Shown in pieces: positions 49,981-58,570 of a stretch of DNA of 64,000 bases (position 1 is its first letter; each line of letters begins with the position of its first letter). Under the pieces are notes generated by a model that had not been told where the DNA came from, made no database searches, and saw only the letters and a list, made by a program, of their open reading frames with translations. A program made the translations under genes and the position numbers. This stretch comes from Halalkalibacter oceani. GTDB taxonomy: Bacteria > Bacillota > Bacilli > Bacillales > Bacillaceae_D. Where the stretch lies: contig NZ_JBEPKD010000001.1 in assembly GCF_040544555.1 (NCBI RefSeq), positions 62,001 to 126,000 of the forward strand, read 5' to 3'.

Positions 49981-51513
49981 TTAGTCAATTACCCGTTGCA
50001 TAAAGACGGCGAATTGCCCTCTTGTTACTTCCATCGTCGGGCGATAGGCAGTCGCGGTAATACCGGCGACAATTTCGTTGGCGTACAGGGTCTGGACAGC
50101 TTGCTCATACCAGATGCCGGCGGGAACGTCGGTAAATGGATGGGACGTGCCGCCTGATTCAAACGAATACAGTCTCGTAAGCAGGACGGCCATTTGCCCC
50201 CGGGTTAATGGCGCGCTTGGCTGAAAGCTCGTCGCTGTTATGCCGGAGAAGATTCCTTCATCCACGGCAGCGGCGATCGCCGCGTAATAAGGATGGTCGC
50301 GCGGTACGTCCCGGAAATTCGGATTCGGGCGATTGTCAAAGGAAATTCCTTCAGCCCGCGCTAAAAGCGTCGCCGCCTGTGCCCGCGTGATCGAGTCATT
50401 CAATCCGAAAGCTCCGTTTGGATAGCCCTGAATGACACCGCGTTCACTCAGCTGATAGATGGCTGTTGCCGCCCAGTGTCCGGCCGGTACATCCGAGAAT
50501 TCACTTGGCGCAGCCGGTGGCTCTGGCAGTGCTGGTGGCGGCTCCACCGGATCAGGACGCTCTGTTCCTTGTGCGGTTAAATAGCTCGAAGCGACAAACC
50601 CTTTCGTGCCGTCACTTCTTTGAACAGGGTACCAGACAAAATGGTTGGTCCGCACCGGGTTTGATTCATCGTAAACAAACGAGCCGGTGATCGTCAACGC
50701 TTCCCCCTCGGCAATCGTTCCAAGGCTGCTGCTTTCCCGAGTCGGTCTCTCGCGGAACTGGAGACCTCCTGTCGTGGAATAAACCGTATCGCCATTCAGG
50801 AAGTGATAGGTTGTTTCCGTTAAAGGAAGCTCTGTTTCATAGTGAGTCGTTACAAATTCAATCGGCGCCCGCACCTCTGGATCGTAGCGAAAGTCGCCTG
50901 GTTCAAACGGAATTCTTGCCAGCGGAAGGAGGTGGTACTCCTCGATAATATCCCAAACCTTCTCCTGATAGGCATCGTCGTTTCGCTCTCCCGTTGCCTG
51001 GACGACCGGACTGTTGACCGGCATCGTTCCATTATAAGCAAGCACGGCAAAATACCAGTGTTCAATCACATCGCGATCGCCATCGTTAATCGTTGGCAGA
51101 TCACGGCGGGCAAACATTTGATCAAGAATTTCAGCACCAGCCTGAATATTGTAAATAAGATCTGATTTCAATCTGTCGACATCATATTGCTGGTAGTTCG
51201 TAATTTGCATCAGGCCGATTCCACCATCTGCGGTTTCAATCGCTTCGCCGTTTGCCTGGAAATGAGACCAATCGCCATTTTCCTTGTGGGCGACCGCTTT
51301 AACGATTTCCGGCGGAATATCATAAGCGAGCGCCGTCTCCGTCAGCAGACAGTTGGTCACTTGATAATGCGGATTTTCTCCCGAGATTGGTTCATAGCCG
51401 CAAGCATCAGCGACATCCTCTGCTGCAAAAGCAGGAGGAGACAGGAAGAGCATCATAGCAAGCAAGCTCCCAGTCAGGCCGGCTGCTCCTTTTCTTTTTT
51501 TACGCGTAGTCAA
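49981..51513 (-). CDS. secreted SLH-domain protein with lytic-transglycosylase-like and SH3 domains
   Basis: The 510-residue protein has a signal peptide (cleavage after PAFAAE region). A soluble-lytic-transglycosylase-like domain follows, with the catalytic-type glutamate in AVAHKENGDW and GGIGLMQITNYQQY. Next comes an SH3b domain (about 240-315), a proline-rich linker (PVEPPPALPEPPAAP), and three S-layer homology domains (about 335-510; FSDVPAGHWA, FRDVPRDHPYY, FTDVPAGIWY). It should bind the wall by its SLH domains and trim peptidoglycan. GGAGGCAATG precedes the ATG. Confidence 0.9.
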   Translation of the reverse strand: MTTRKKRKGAAGLTGSLLAMMLFLSPPAFAAEDVADACGYEPISGENPHYQVTNCLLTETALAYDIPPEIVKAVAHKENGDWSHFQANGEAIETADGGIGLMQITNYQQYDVDRLKSDLIYNIQAGAEILDQMFARRDLPTINDGDRDVIEHWYFAVLAYNGTMPVNSPVVQATGERNDDAYQEKVWDIIEEYHLLPLARIPFEPGDFRYDPEVRAPIEFVTTHYETELPLTETTYHFLNGDTVYSTTGGLQFRERPTRESSSLGTIAEGEALTITGSFVYDESNPVRTNHFVWYPVQRSDGTKGFVASSYLTAQGTERPDPVEPPPALPEPPAAPSEFSDVPAGHWAATAIYQLSERGVIQGYPNGAFGLNDSITRAQAATLLARAEGISFDNRPNPNFRDVPRDHPYYAAIAAAVDEGIFSGITATSFQPSAPLTRGQMAVLLTRLYSFESGGTSHPFTDVPAGIWYEQAVQTLYANEIVAGITATAYRPTMEVTRGQFAVFMQRVID

Positions 51514-51680
51514 AAAGCATTGCCTCCTTTATCATTCATTCACTCTTATTTATTTTGCTAGTTTAGAAGAGGATTTGCAAGAAAAGAAGGCAACAAAAAC
51601 TTAAATAACGAAAAATAGATCAATAGACTTAGTGAAAGTATGATATGATGTTGTGCAGTTCAAGGTAAAGGAGTAAGCAA

Positions 51681-52415
51681 ATGAACGAACAGTTGAAGAA
51701 AGTAAATCACCAATCCCCTAAGCGGGAGCAGAAGCGTGCCGGCTGGGGAAAAAGAATTTCCGGATTGATCCTGGCTGCTGTTCTTCTCTACTTTGTTGTT
51801 CAATATGAAGTGCTTTTCCGCTTGTTCGTCGTTCTTTTTCTAGCTGGGCTTGCTTATGTCGTCCTGCGGAGAGGAAAAGAACAAAAAACGGAATTTCAGG
51901 ATGAACCGATAAAATCGACTCCAGAGCCTGTAATTGAGAATCAGGAGACGATTATTTTTGAAAAAGAAGTGCAGAAAAAAGAAGAAGAGCTGACGCTCGT
52001 TGATTTTGACCGCACCCAACTGCTCGAGGAGCTTTTTGCCAAAGCGCAGCTCGAGGAAGCGGAAAAGCAGACGTATCGGGAGAAAATCAGACAAAAGGAT
52101 GCGGAGCGTTCGAGTTTACTTGAAGAGCTGTTGAAGGTAAAAGGCCGATTCAGCACAGCGGTTATCGAGACAAAGAAATATTTTGTTAAAGCAGATCCGC
52201 TTAAAGAGGTGGCTGCGGCAATTGAGCAGGATAAAATAGCGGAAGGCTCCATCACGAATTTAAATGAAATCAGTAAGGAACTGAGCAGTTCTTTGCCGCC
52301 GGAAACAATCGAAGCGTTAAAAAAGCAAGGCTATGTAGATGAAGAGGTAAAGCTGACAAGAACAGGCTATAAAGCGTTGCGAAAAACGATGGAGAAAGAG
52401 CGGAAAGAGGGATAG
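51681..52415 (+). CDS. membrane-anchored coiled-coil protein, unknown function
   Basis: The 244-residue protein has a basic N-terminus, one or two hydrophobic helices (about 28-65), then a charged helical region with coiled-coil character (about 85-160). A folded-looking C-terminal segment ends TRTGYKALRKTMEKE. No named family recognised. AAGGTAAAGGAGTAAGCAA precedes the ATG. It is a single gene. Confidence 0.7.
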   Translation: MNEQLKKVNHQSPKREQKRAGWGKRISGLILAAVLLYFVVQYEVLFRLFVVLFLAGLAYVVLRRGKEQKTEFQDEPIKSTPEPVIENQETIIFEKEVQKKEEELTLVDFDRTQLLEELFAKAQLEEAEKQTYREKIRQKDAERSSLLEELLKVKGRFSTAVIETKKYFVKADPLKEVAAAIEQDKIAEGSITNLNEISKELSSSLPPETIEALKKQGYVDEEVKLTRTGYKALRKTMEKERKEG

Positions 52416-52459
52416 GCGCTTTTTAGATCGTAGGAAAAACGAGGGCGGGTCAAACGTAT

Positions 52460-52590
52460 TTTCTATATGACTATCCGAACAAATGAAAAGAAGGAATCCG
52501 TCGCTCCTGAAATAGACCTCGCTTTCCGCGGGAAGCTGGTGAGCCTCCTCGGGGTGGGAGGGCCGACTCCTGCAGAAAGCGTGCCCGAAA
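52460..52590. repeat. dispersed palindromic repeat family B, partial copy
   Basis: CTATCCGAACAAA, GCTCCTGAAATAGAC, TCGCTTTCCGCGGGAAGCTGG and GAGCCTCCTCG match the repeat at 8608-8790. The right half (GTCTATTTCA end) is absent. Confidence 0.7.
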
Positions 52591-52616
52591 CTCTGGATCG
52601 TGACAAATCCTTCTAC

Positions 52617-52666
52617 CAAAAAAGCCTGTCGACCGTCTCGCTTTTGCGAGACTTTGTCGACAGGCT
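52617..52666 (-). terminator. terminator of selD
   Basis: AGCCTGTCGAC / GTCGACAGGCT with an inner GTCTCGC/GCGAGAC hairpin. On the minus strand it ends in a T tract. It is the same hairpin as the ytvI terminator at 6846. A smaller AACGCC/GGCGTT hairpin with T tract (52671-52689) reads on the plus strand. Confidence 0.85.
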
Positions 52667-52688
52667 GAAAAACGCCTTAGGCGTTTTT

Positions 52689-53738
52689 TTATTTTACGAT
52701 GAGCGGCTTGTCCTGTTTAGCTGTAACTGTACCGATGACGTAAGCCTGTGCATTGTCGCGCTCCATCCGTTCAAGATAGAGGCGGGCATCGTCGGGTGGA
52801 AGGCTGATCAGCAGTCCGCCTGATGTCACCGCGTCGCATAAAATGCTTTTCTCAACGGCGGTAATATGATCAGCATAGATGACCTGCTCTTCAAGCCAGC
52901 GCTCGTTCGCTTTTGAACCGCCAGGGATAATGCCTTGTTCTGCAAGCTCGCGTGTTCCGGCAAGCAGAGGGACGTTGGCAAACTCCAGCTCGAAGCTGAC
53001 GTCGCTTCCTTTCGCCATTTCAAAGCTGTGGCCAAGCAGGCCGAAGCCTGTCACGTCGGTGACTGCGTTTGGATGAAGCCCTTCAAGCTGCTCGGCGGCG
53101 CGTTTATTCAGCGCGGCCATCGTTTCCGTGACGGCGAGCTCCTGCTCCGGCGTTACCGCGCCACGCTTGATGCCCGTCGTCAAAATGCCGACACCGATCG
53201 GCTTCGTAAGAATCAGCCAGTCCCCCGGCCGCGCGCCGACATTGGTAAAGATCCGGTCAGGATGAGCGAGCCCTGTTACGGCCATCCCGAATTTCGGTTC
53301 CTGGTCATCAATGGAATGCCCGCCGACAATGGTCGCCCCGGCTTCCCTCGTTTTATCAGCAGCCCCTTTAAGAATCTCTGCCAAAATGTCAGGCGCCAAC
53401 GTCTTGATTGGAAAGCCGACGATGTTTAAGACCGTCGTCGGTTTTCCGCCCATCGCGTAAACATCGCTTAAGGCATTGGCGGCGGCAATTTGGCCGAACA
53501 TATAAGGATCATCAACGACAGGAGTAAAATAATCAACCGTCTGGATCATCGCCAGGTCGTCCGTTAAGCGGTAAGCCCCGGCATCATCGGATGTATCCAA
53601 TCCAACGAGCACATTTTCATCATGATCTTGCTTCGGCAAATGACGCAAAACTTGCGCCAGGTCCTCTGGACCAATTTTGCAGCCTCAACCAGCTTTTGTT
53701 GAAAAAGCAGTCAGGCGGATTTTGTGCTTCTCGTCCAA
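52689..53738 (-). CDS. selD: selenide, water dikinase SelD, itself a selenoprotein (Sec at codon 18)
   Basis: SelD makes selenophosphate from selenide and ATP, the selenium donor for Sec-tRNA. The first ATG (53648) would remove the catalytic N-terminus. The true start is TTG at 53738 with GGAGGTG five bases upstream. Codons 1-17 then run to an in-frame TGA at 53687-53685 and continue as GCKIGPEDLAQVLRHLP. The reading STKAG-Sec-GCKIG fits the SelD active site (Cys or Sec, then GC-K). Total 349 residues. The rest holds the expected GLDTSDDAGAYRL and ATP-binding blocks. All machinery needed to read this UGA is in the window. Confidence 0.95.
53645..53684 (-). promoter_or_regulatory. candidate bacterial SECIS hairpin in selD
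   Basis: Immediately after the UGA (minus strand), GCAAAA (53680-53675) can pair with TTTTGC (53650-53645), and GGTCC (53672-53668) with GGACC (53664-53660) around an AGA loop. The apical loop is 18-20 bases from the UGA, inside the range used by SelB. The loop lacks the Escherichia coli GGUCU-type sequence, as is common outside enterobacteria. Confidence 0.55.
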
Positions 53739-53772
53739 GTGAGCCACCTCCTATCATTTATATGAATAGTTT

Positions 53773-53801
53773 TTGCATCCTTCAATGTCTTATCCTACAA
53801 T
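53773..53801 (+). promoter_or_regulatory. promoter of selA
   Basis: TTGCAT (53773-53778), 17 bases, TACAAT (53796-53801), 89 bases before selA. Confidence 0.55.
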
Positions 53802-53889
53802 AGAAAAGAAAACAAAGTAAAGCAAAACGAAAGGAGCGACAGGTGATCGGCTTGACCATTGATATGAGACAGAAAGAGGGGGAAGGGTC

Positions 53890-55299
53890 GTGAAGCATTT
53901 AGCAAGGCAGCTGCCTGCGATCCATGAGCTGCAAAAGCATCAACGCTTCGAGGAGATAATGGGCGCCTATCATCTAACGTCGCAGCAGCTGACAGCGATG
54001 CTGAAGCACGTCGTCGCCTCCGTGCGGGAACAGCTTCTTGCCGGTGATGATGAAATAAGCCTCGCTCCTGGGAACATAGATGGAGAGCTGTTTCATCAGC
54101 TTGAGGCTTACGCCCGCAAAGAAGCGAGCGTAAAGTTGCAGCATGTCATAAATGGAACGGGTACTGTACTACATACGAATTTAGGACGGGCACGCCTAAG
54201 CGGGCAGGCGCAAAAGAAGGTGATCGAAGCGGCTTCCTCGTACACGAACCTCGAATATCAGCTGCATAGCGGTAAGCGCGGTTCCCGTCATGATTTGATT
54301 GAGGCGGCGTTGAGAGAGGTGACCGGGGCGGAGGCGGCGATCGTCGTCAACAACAACGCGGCAGCTGTTTATTTCGTCCTCTCAGCATTGGCGAGAGGGA
54401 AAGAGGTGATCGTCTCGCGCGGAGAGCTGGTGGAAATCGGCGGTTCCTTCCGCGTTTCATCGATTATGGAGGAAAGCGGGGCGGTGCTGAAAGAAGTCGG
54501 AACGACAAACAAAACGCATCTTTATGATTATGAGCAGGCGATTACAGCCGAGACAGCACTGCTGATGAAGGTTCATACGAGCAATTTTAAAATGATCGGC
54601 TTCACGGAAGCCGTGCCGGCAAAAGAACTAAAGCCGCTCGCCGACGCCAATAATCTGCCATTGTTTGAGGATCTTGGAAGCGGAGTGCTCTATGATTTCA
54701 AGCAAAAAGGAATCGGTTCCGAGCCGACCGTGCGCGAGGCAATTGCCCAGGGAGCTGATCTCGTTTCCTTTAGCGGCGATAAGCTTTTAGGCGGACCGCA
54801 GGCCGGCATTATCGCCGGGAAAAAGAAATGGATTGACCGCTTAAAAAAACATCAGCTCGCCCGCGTGCTGCGCGTCGATAAAATGACATTGGCCGCGCTG
54901 GAAGCGACGCTTGCCCATTACCGTGATGAGGAAGAAGCGTTAACGGAAATCCCGACGATTCGCGCTGTCCTGTTGACGCAGGAGGAGGTTTTCGAGCGGA
55001 TCGAACGGTTTCAGATAGCGCTCGATCCGGCATGGAAGACGGATGTCACCGAGTCTTTTTCCCAGGTTGGGGGCGGGACGATGCCCGAAGTCCAGCTGCC
55101 GACGTATGTGCTGTTGCTGACGCATCCAATCTGGAGCGCCAATGAGCTTCAGCGGGAGCTGCGCAACGGCTCGCCGGCTGTCATCAGCCGGATTGTGAAC
55201 GAACAAGTTGCTTTAGATTTTCGCACGATTGAAGAAAACGAGCAATCAGCTTTGCATCAACGCTTGCAGGAGTGCATAAAGGAGAGATCTGTAAAATGA
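53890..55299 (+). CDS. selA: L-seryl-tRNA(Sec) selenium transferase
   Basis: The 469-residue PLP enzyme converts Ser-tRNA(Sec) to Sec-tRNA(Sec) using selenophosphate from SelD. Family blocks visible are VINGTGTVLHTNLGRA, NNNAAAVYFVLSALA, FEDLGSGVL and the PLP lysine in FSGDKLLGGPQAG (K298). The GTG start has AGAGGGGGAAGGG upstream. It is divergent from selD across about 150 bases. Its stop overlaps the start of the thioesterase gene. Confidence 0.96.
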   Translation: MKHLARQLPAIHELQKHQRFEEIMGAYHLTSQQLTAMLKHVVASVREQLLAGDDEISLAPGNIDGELFHQLEAYARKEASVKLQHVINGTGTVLHTNLGRARLSGQAQKKVIEAASSYTNLEYQLHSGKRGSRHDLIEAALREVTGAEAAIVVNNNAAAVYFVLSALARGKEVIVSRGELVEIGGSFRVSSIMEESGAVLKEVGTTNKTHLYDYEQAITAETALLMKVHTSNFKMIGFTEAVPAKELKPLADANNLPLFEDLGSGVLYDFKQKGIGSEPTVREAIAQGADLVSFSGDKLLGGPQAGIIAGKKKWIDRLKKHQLARVLRVDKMTLAALEATLAHYRDEEEALTEIPTIRAVLLTQEEVFERIERFQIALDPAWKTDVTESFSQVGGGTMPEVQLPTYVLLLTHPIWSANELQRELRNGSPAVISRIVNEQVALDFRTIEENEQSALHQRLQECIKERSVK

Positions 55300-55805
55300 A
55301 GGAAAAGAAAGCATCAGAATCACGCACGGTGTTAACCGACATCGTCCTACCACCTGATACGAACTATTACGGTACGATTTTTGGTGGAAATGTGATGGCC
55401 TATATTGACAAGGTGGCGAGCATCGCCGCGATGCGCCACGCAAGAAGCATGGTCGTCACCGCTTCAAGCGACAGCCTTGATTTTATTTCACCGATTCAGA
55501 CCGGGGAAGCGATCTGTCTGGAAGGCTATGTCAGTTATACGAGCCATACGTCGATGGAAGTCTATGTGAAGGTGGAAGCGGAAAATTTATTGACCGGGGA
55601 GCGCCGGCTGACGGCGACATCCTATTTAACCTTCGTCGCCCTTGATGAAAACCGCAAGCCGACGCCGGTGCCTCCTGTCGTGCCTGAAACGGAGGAAGAG
55701 AAATACCAATATGCAGGAGCACAGGAGCGGCACGAGCAGCGGCAAAAGCGGAGGCAGGAGCGCAAAGAGCGGCAAAAGCTCGAAGCACTTATGAAGGATC
55801 AATAG
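55296..55805 (+). CDS. acyl-CoA thioesterase, hotdog fold (YkhA-like)
   Basis: The 169-residue protein has the hotdog signature VLPPDTNYYGTIFGGNVMAYIDKVASIAAMRHA and a TSMEVYVKVEAE strand. A charged C-terminal tail rich in Arg, Gln and Glu (about 135-169) follows. It hydrolyses acyl-CoA thioesters, with unknown chain-length preference. The ATG at 55296 overlaps the selA stop and has AAAGGAGAGATC upstream, so they are cotranscribed. Confidence 0.88.
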   Translation: MKEKKASESRTVLTDIVLPPDTNYYGTIFGGNVMAYIDKVASIAAMRHARSMVVTASSDSLDFISPIQTGEAICLEGYVSYTSHTSMEVYVKVEAENLLTGERRLTATSYLTFVALDENRKPTPVPPVVPETEEEKYQYAGAQERHEQRQKRRQERKERQKLEALMKDQ

Positions 55806-55838
55806 AGACTCGCGTGAAGTAGTCGATTGGGGGAGAAG

Positions 55839-56717
55839 ATGGAAAAAGTCGTGCTTGCCGGAGGAACCGGCTTTGTCGGACGTTATTTTGAGAAACGATT
55901 TGAACAGCTTGGCTATAAGGTGGAAATCATCTCAAGGCAAAGCGTGCATATCAGCTGGGATGATCGCGCCAGAATTATCGAGGCGTTGGAAGGCGCGGCG
56001 CTGTTAATCAATCTTGCTGGAAAATCAGTAAATTGCCGCTATCATGAGCGGAATAAGCGCGAGATTTTGCATTCTAGGCTTGAGACAACGAACATTCTTG
56101 GGGAAGCAGTTGACCTCTGCCAAACACCACCTGAGCTGTGGATCAATGCCAGTACGGCGACGATTTACCGCCATGCTGAAGATAAGCCGATGACCGAGGA
56201 AGCAGGTGAGATTGGCGCTGGATTTTCGGTTGATGTCGCCAAAGCGTGGGAGAAGGCCTTCTTTTCTTTTTCGCCAGCGGCAACGCGTCAGGTCGCGCTG
56301 CGGATTGCGATTGTGTTAGGGAAAGAAGGAGGCGTGATGACTCCGTATCGGAATTTAGTGCGCTTTGGTCTCGGAGGGGTACAGGGAACAGGTAAGCAAA
56401 TGTTTAGCTGGATTCATATTGAAGATCTGTTTCAAATCATCCTCTTTTTGAAAGAAAGACAGGAGCTGAGTGGCGTGTTTAACTGCGCCGCGCCGGCTCC
56501 TATCACGAATCGCGAGTTTATGCGCAAGCTGCGGAAAAGCCATCATGCGCCGTTTGGCCTCCCGGCGCCAAAATGGCTGCTTGAGCTGGGAGCACGGATC
56601 ATCAGAACGGAAACGGAGCTCGTCTTAAAAAGCCGCTGGGTCATTCCGGAGCGGCTTGAGCAGGAAGGCTTCTCGTTCAAGTTCAGGACAATGGATGAGG
56701 CGCTAACGGAACTGTAG
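55839..56717 (+). CDS. NAD-dependent epimerase/dehydratase family protein (TIGR01777, YfhF-like)
   Basis: The 292-residue protein has a Rossmann GGTGFVG at the N-terminus, LINLAGKSVNCRY near residue 58 and NASTATIYRH where short-chain enzymes have the catalytic Tyr region. It ends with the DUF1731-like C-terminal block of TIGR01777 proteins. Biochemical role unknown in bacilli. The ATG at 55839 has TGGGGGAGAAG upstream. It may be cotranscribed with the thioesterase. Confidence 0.85.
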   Translation: MEKVVLAGGTGFVGRYFEKRFEQLGYKVEIISRQSVHISWDDRARIIEALEGAALLINLAGKSVNCRYHERNKREILHSRLETTNILGEAVDLCQTPPELWINASTATIYRHAEDKPMTEEAGEIGAGFSVDVAKAWEKAFFSFSPAATRQVALRIAIVLGKEGGVMTPYRNLVRFGLGGVQGTGKQMFSWIHIEDLFQIILFLKERQELSGVFNCAAPAPITNREFMRKLRKSHHAPFGLPAPKWLLELGARIIRTETELVLKSRWVIPERLEQEGFSFKFRTMDEALTEL

Positions 56718-56764
56718 GATGCTCCAAGAGGCGGGACAAAACGAGCTGGTCCAGCCTCTGCTTC

Positions 56765-57181
56765 CTATAAATTTTTCAGCTCGCCATTTAATGTTTTGGC
56801 GACATGACGAAAGTAAAGGTAGAAGGCGCTCCAAATCACGGCGTAGAAGACGAGAAACAGGGCGATAAAAAAGAGAATGCTATTTAGCTGAACGGGAATC
56901 CAGCCGATGCCGAAGGCGAGTACGAAGTATAGGAGCGCGACTGTGCAAAAATGAAGCAGCGTCTGCTGGGAGAGCTTTAACGATTTGACTTCAAAATAGA
57001 GCGGGCTAACGGTGAAAAACCAGCCGCAAAACAAGGTGCCAAGCGCGTTTTTAACAAATACCTCACCATCGAGCACAGGCTGCTGGCCAAGATAGACAAA
57101 GCAGATCGCCGCCAGGACGGTCAGAAACGCCCCGAAAAAGATCCCCATTATACTTCTGAATAAAAAGGTTTTTACCATCAT
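56765..57181 (-). CDS. DUF3021 family membrane protein
   Basis: The 138-residue protein has four hydrophobic helices. Its gene overlaps the end of the LytTR regulator gene by four bases. DUF3021 proteins are nearly always paired this way with a small LytTR protein and are thought to control its activity from the membrane. GGAGGAAATC precedes the ATG. Confidence 0.82.
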   Translation of the reverse strand: MMVKTFLFRSIMGIFFGAFLTVLAAICFVYLGQQPVLDGEVFVKNALGTLFCGWFFTVSPLYFEVKSLKLSQQTLLHFCTVALLYFVLAFGIGWIPVQLNSILFFIALFLVFYAVIWSAFYLYFRHVAKTLNGELKNL

Positions 57182-57633
57182 GATTTCCTCCTGTTCAATT
57201 TCAATGCTTCTTTAATGCCGTTGACGTAATGTCTGGAAACGTATTCGGTTTCGCCTGAATGAAAGTAGACGCGCAGCGTTCCGTGAAACGATGCTTCAAA
57301 ATGGCTCAGTTCGTAAAGGTTGGCAATTACCGATTTTGACAAACGGACAAATTTGCCGGATGGCAGCTGTTCCTCCAGTTCATAGAGTTTTTCTTTTACT
57401 TTGAACGCCCCTTCGGCGGTAATCGCGTGGACGCTCTCATGTTGAACGCGGAACAGGTGAATGCTTTCCGGTTTTAACAAATGCTGCATCTCGCCCTGCT
57501 GGCCGACAATAAATGGCGCTTCTCTGCGTTTGATATCGTGCAAGAGATCCAAAATCATTTGATCCGCTTCCTTGCATTGAATCGTGATTACCGTTTCCTG
57601 ATAGCTGTCATTAATATCCAAATGGACTTTCAA
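57178..57633 (-). CDS. LytTR family DNA-binding regulator
   Basis: The 151-residue protein has an N-terminal alpha/beta part and a C-terminal LytTR domain (about 50-148). It shows ITAEGAFKVKEKLYELEEQL, FVRLSKSVIANL and YVSRHYVNGIKEAL, the usual LytTR strand pattern. The frame is open 79 codons further upstream but that part is cysteine- and arginine-rich and not protein-like. TTG at 57633 with GGGTGAGGAG upstream gives the family's usual length. It is coupled to DUF3021 and probably regulates neighbouring transport genes elsewhere. Confidence 0.82.
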   Translation of the reverse strand: MKVHLDINDSYQETVITIQCKEADQMILDLLHDIKRREAPFIVGQQGEMQHLLKPESIHLFRVQHESVHAITAEGAFKVKEKLYELEEQLPSGKFVRLSKSVIANLYELSHFEASFHGTLRVYFHSGETEYVSRHYVNGIKEALKLNRRKS

Positions 57634-57801
57634 CTCCTCACCCGCTTTCTGAAAAAAGAAAATCAATATGTTCTTTGTTTTGTTACTACCAGTGTAGTCA
57701 TAAAAGGCTGTGCTGTCTCCCTTTATCAAGTAAGTCGCAAATCGTGGCAGGTAAGTGGCGGCCCTGAGGAGGTGAGTTGCAAAACAGCAGCAGGGCACGC
57801 G

Positions 57802-57846
57802 AAAAAGGCGGAGCCAAAGGTTGTTTTTATACCTTTTGCTCTGCCT
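57802..57846 (-). terminator. terminator of sspP
   Basis: AGGCAGAGCAAAAGGT pairs with ACCTTTGGCTCCGCCT and ends in TTTTT on the minus strand. Confidence 0.75.
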
Positions 57847-57883
57847 CGTCCTTACTTTATGTTCGTTCAATGATTCACGGGGG

Positions 57884-58021
57884 TCAGCCTTCGCCGTTTG
57901 TTTGATTGACGTGATTGGCCTGTTTTACCTTCTTTGAGCCACTTAACGGTTCAGGCTGGCCGGAGTCCGCTCCTCTTGGCGCGTTGCGGCGCTGATCCTT
58001 ATATGTGTTTTTCTCCGTCAT
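57884..58021 (-). CDS. sspP: small acid-soluble spore protein P
   Basis: The 45-residue protein reads YKDQRRNAPRG, then GQPEPLSGSKKVK, then a basic tail. This matches SspP of Bacillus, a minor spore-core protein made in the forespore. The start is the ATG at 58021 with AAGGAGG seven bases upstream; an ATG at 58027 overlaps that site. In Bacillus subtilis sspP sits beside sspO next to citB, and the same neighbourhood is kept here. Confidence 0.9.
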   Translation of the reverse strand: MTEKNTYKDQRRNAPRGADSGQPEPLSGSKKVKQANHVNQTNGEG

Positions 58022-58132
58022 TGTCATCCCTCCTTCTTCCTAGTAGTATGTCAACCGCTTGTTTCCTATCCGCATATCACCCGGCTTTTTGTACATCCTA
58101 GAGGGGACAGCAAAACAAAGGAGGAGTAAACA

Positions 58133-58381
58133 ATGCCTTATCAAAAGGATAAGCAGCAAGCATTTCAAGCAGCACAGCAGGCTGTGGAACAGGCTAAGGA
58201 AGCCTTTTCGGCGATTGAACGCCACCAGCCCGATGAAGGAACACGGATGAAGCAGGCCCGGCAGGAAATTGAGGAAGCCGAGCTTCAAATCGAAAAAGCG
58301 CTAACCGTTTCGACACAGCATCAGCACGAGCAGCTCGCGCACTTCCAGCAAACAATCGATGAACTGAAGCAACAGATTTGA
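58133..58381 (+). CDS. small helical protein, possibly DUF2524/YtzC-like
   Basis: The 82-residue protein is almost wholly helical and rich in Gln, Glu, Ala and Lys, with two predicted helices (about 3-30 and 38-80). The layout and size resemble YtzC (DUF2524), but the match is loose. AAAGGAGGAG precedes the ATG. It is inserted between sspP and sspO on the opposite strand, with a terminator behind it. Confidence 0.6.
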   Translation: MPYQKDKQQAFQAAQQAVEQAKEAFSAIERHQPDEGTRMKQARQEIEEAELQIEKALTVSTQHQHEQLAHFQQTIDELKQQI

Positions 58382-58453
58382 AAAGGAACTGGAGAGACTG
58401 GGACAGAAGGCGAAGTGGAGAAGAAATAACATGGAAGTAGCTCCGTTCTGGGC

Positions 58454-58491
58454 AAATCCCCTACCAAGCATGTTTCTTCGGTAGGGGATTT
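58454..58491 (+). terminator. terminator of the small helical protein gene
   Basis: AAATCCCCTACC / GGTAGGGGATTT hairpin ending in TTTT. Confidence 0.8.
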
Positions 58492-58570
58492 TAAAAGCAG
58501 CCTGGTCAACGCCCTCTATCAGTTGTTCGGACATTCATCCGGTCAGAGCCCTTTCGTCCCAATCGCTCAT

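Noticed and set aside
52689..53648. selD called from the ATG at 53648
   Set aside because: It lacks the active site of SelD. The UGA-containing extension to TTG 53738 has a strong ribosome binding site and a typical SelD N-terminus.
53757..53785. Minus-strand TTGAAG-17-TATAAA as the selD promoter
   Set aside because: The transcription start it implies would fall inside the Shine-Dalgarno sequence, so it is not convincing.
57750..57780. GTAAG words near 57750-57775
   Set aside because: They lack the spacing and -10 box that define P1-P3, and the neighbouring genes are unrelated.
57634..57870. N-terminal extension of the LytTR protein
   Set aside because: The extension is cysteine- and arginine-rich, overlaps a terminator-like hairpin and exceeds the family length.
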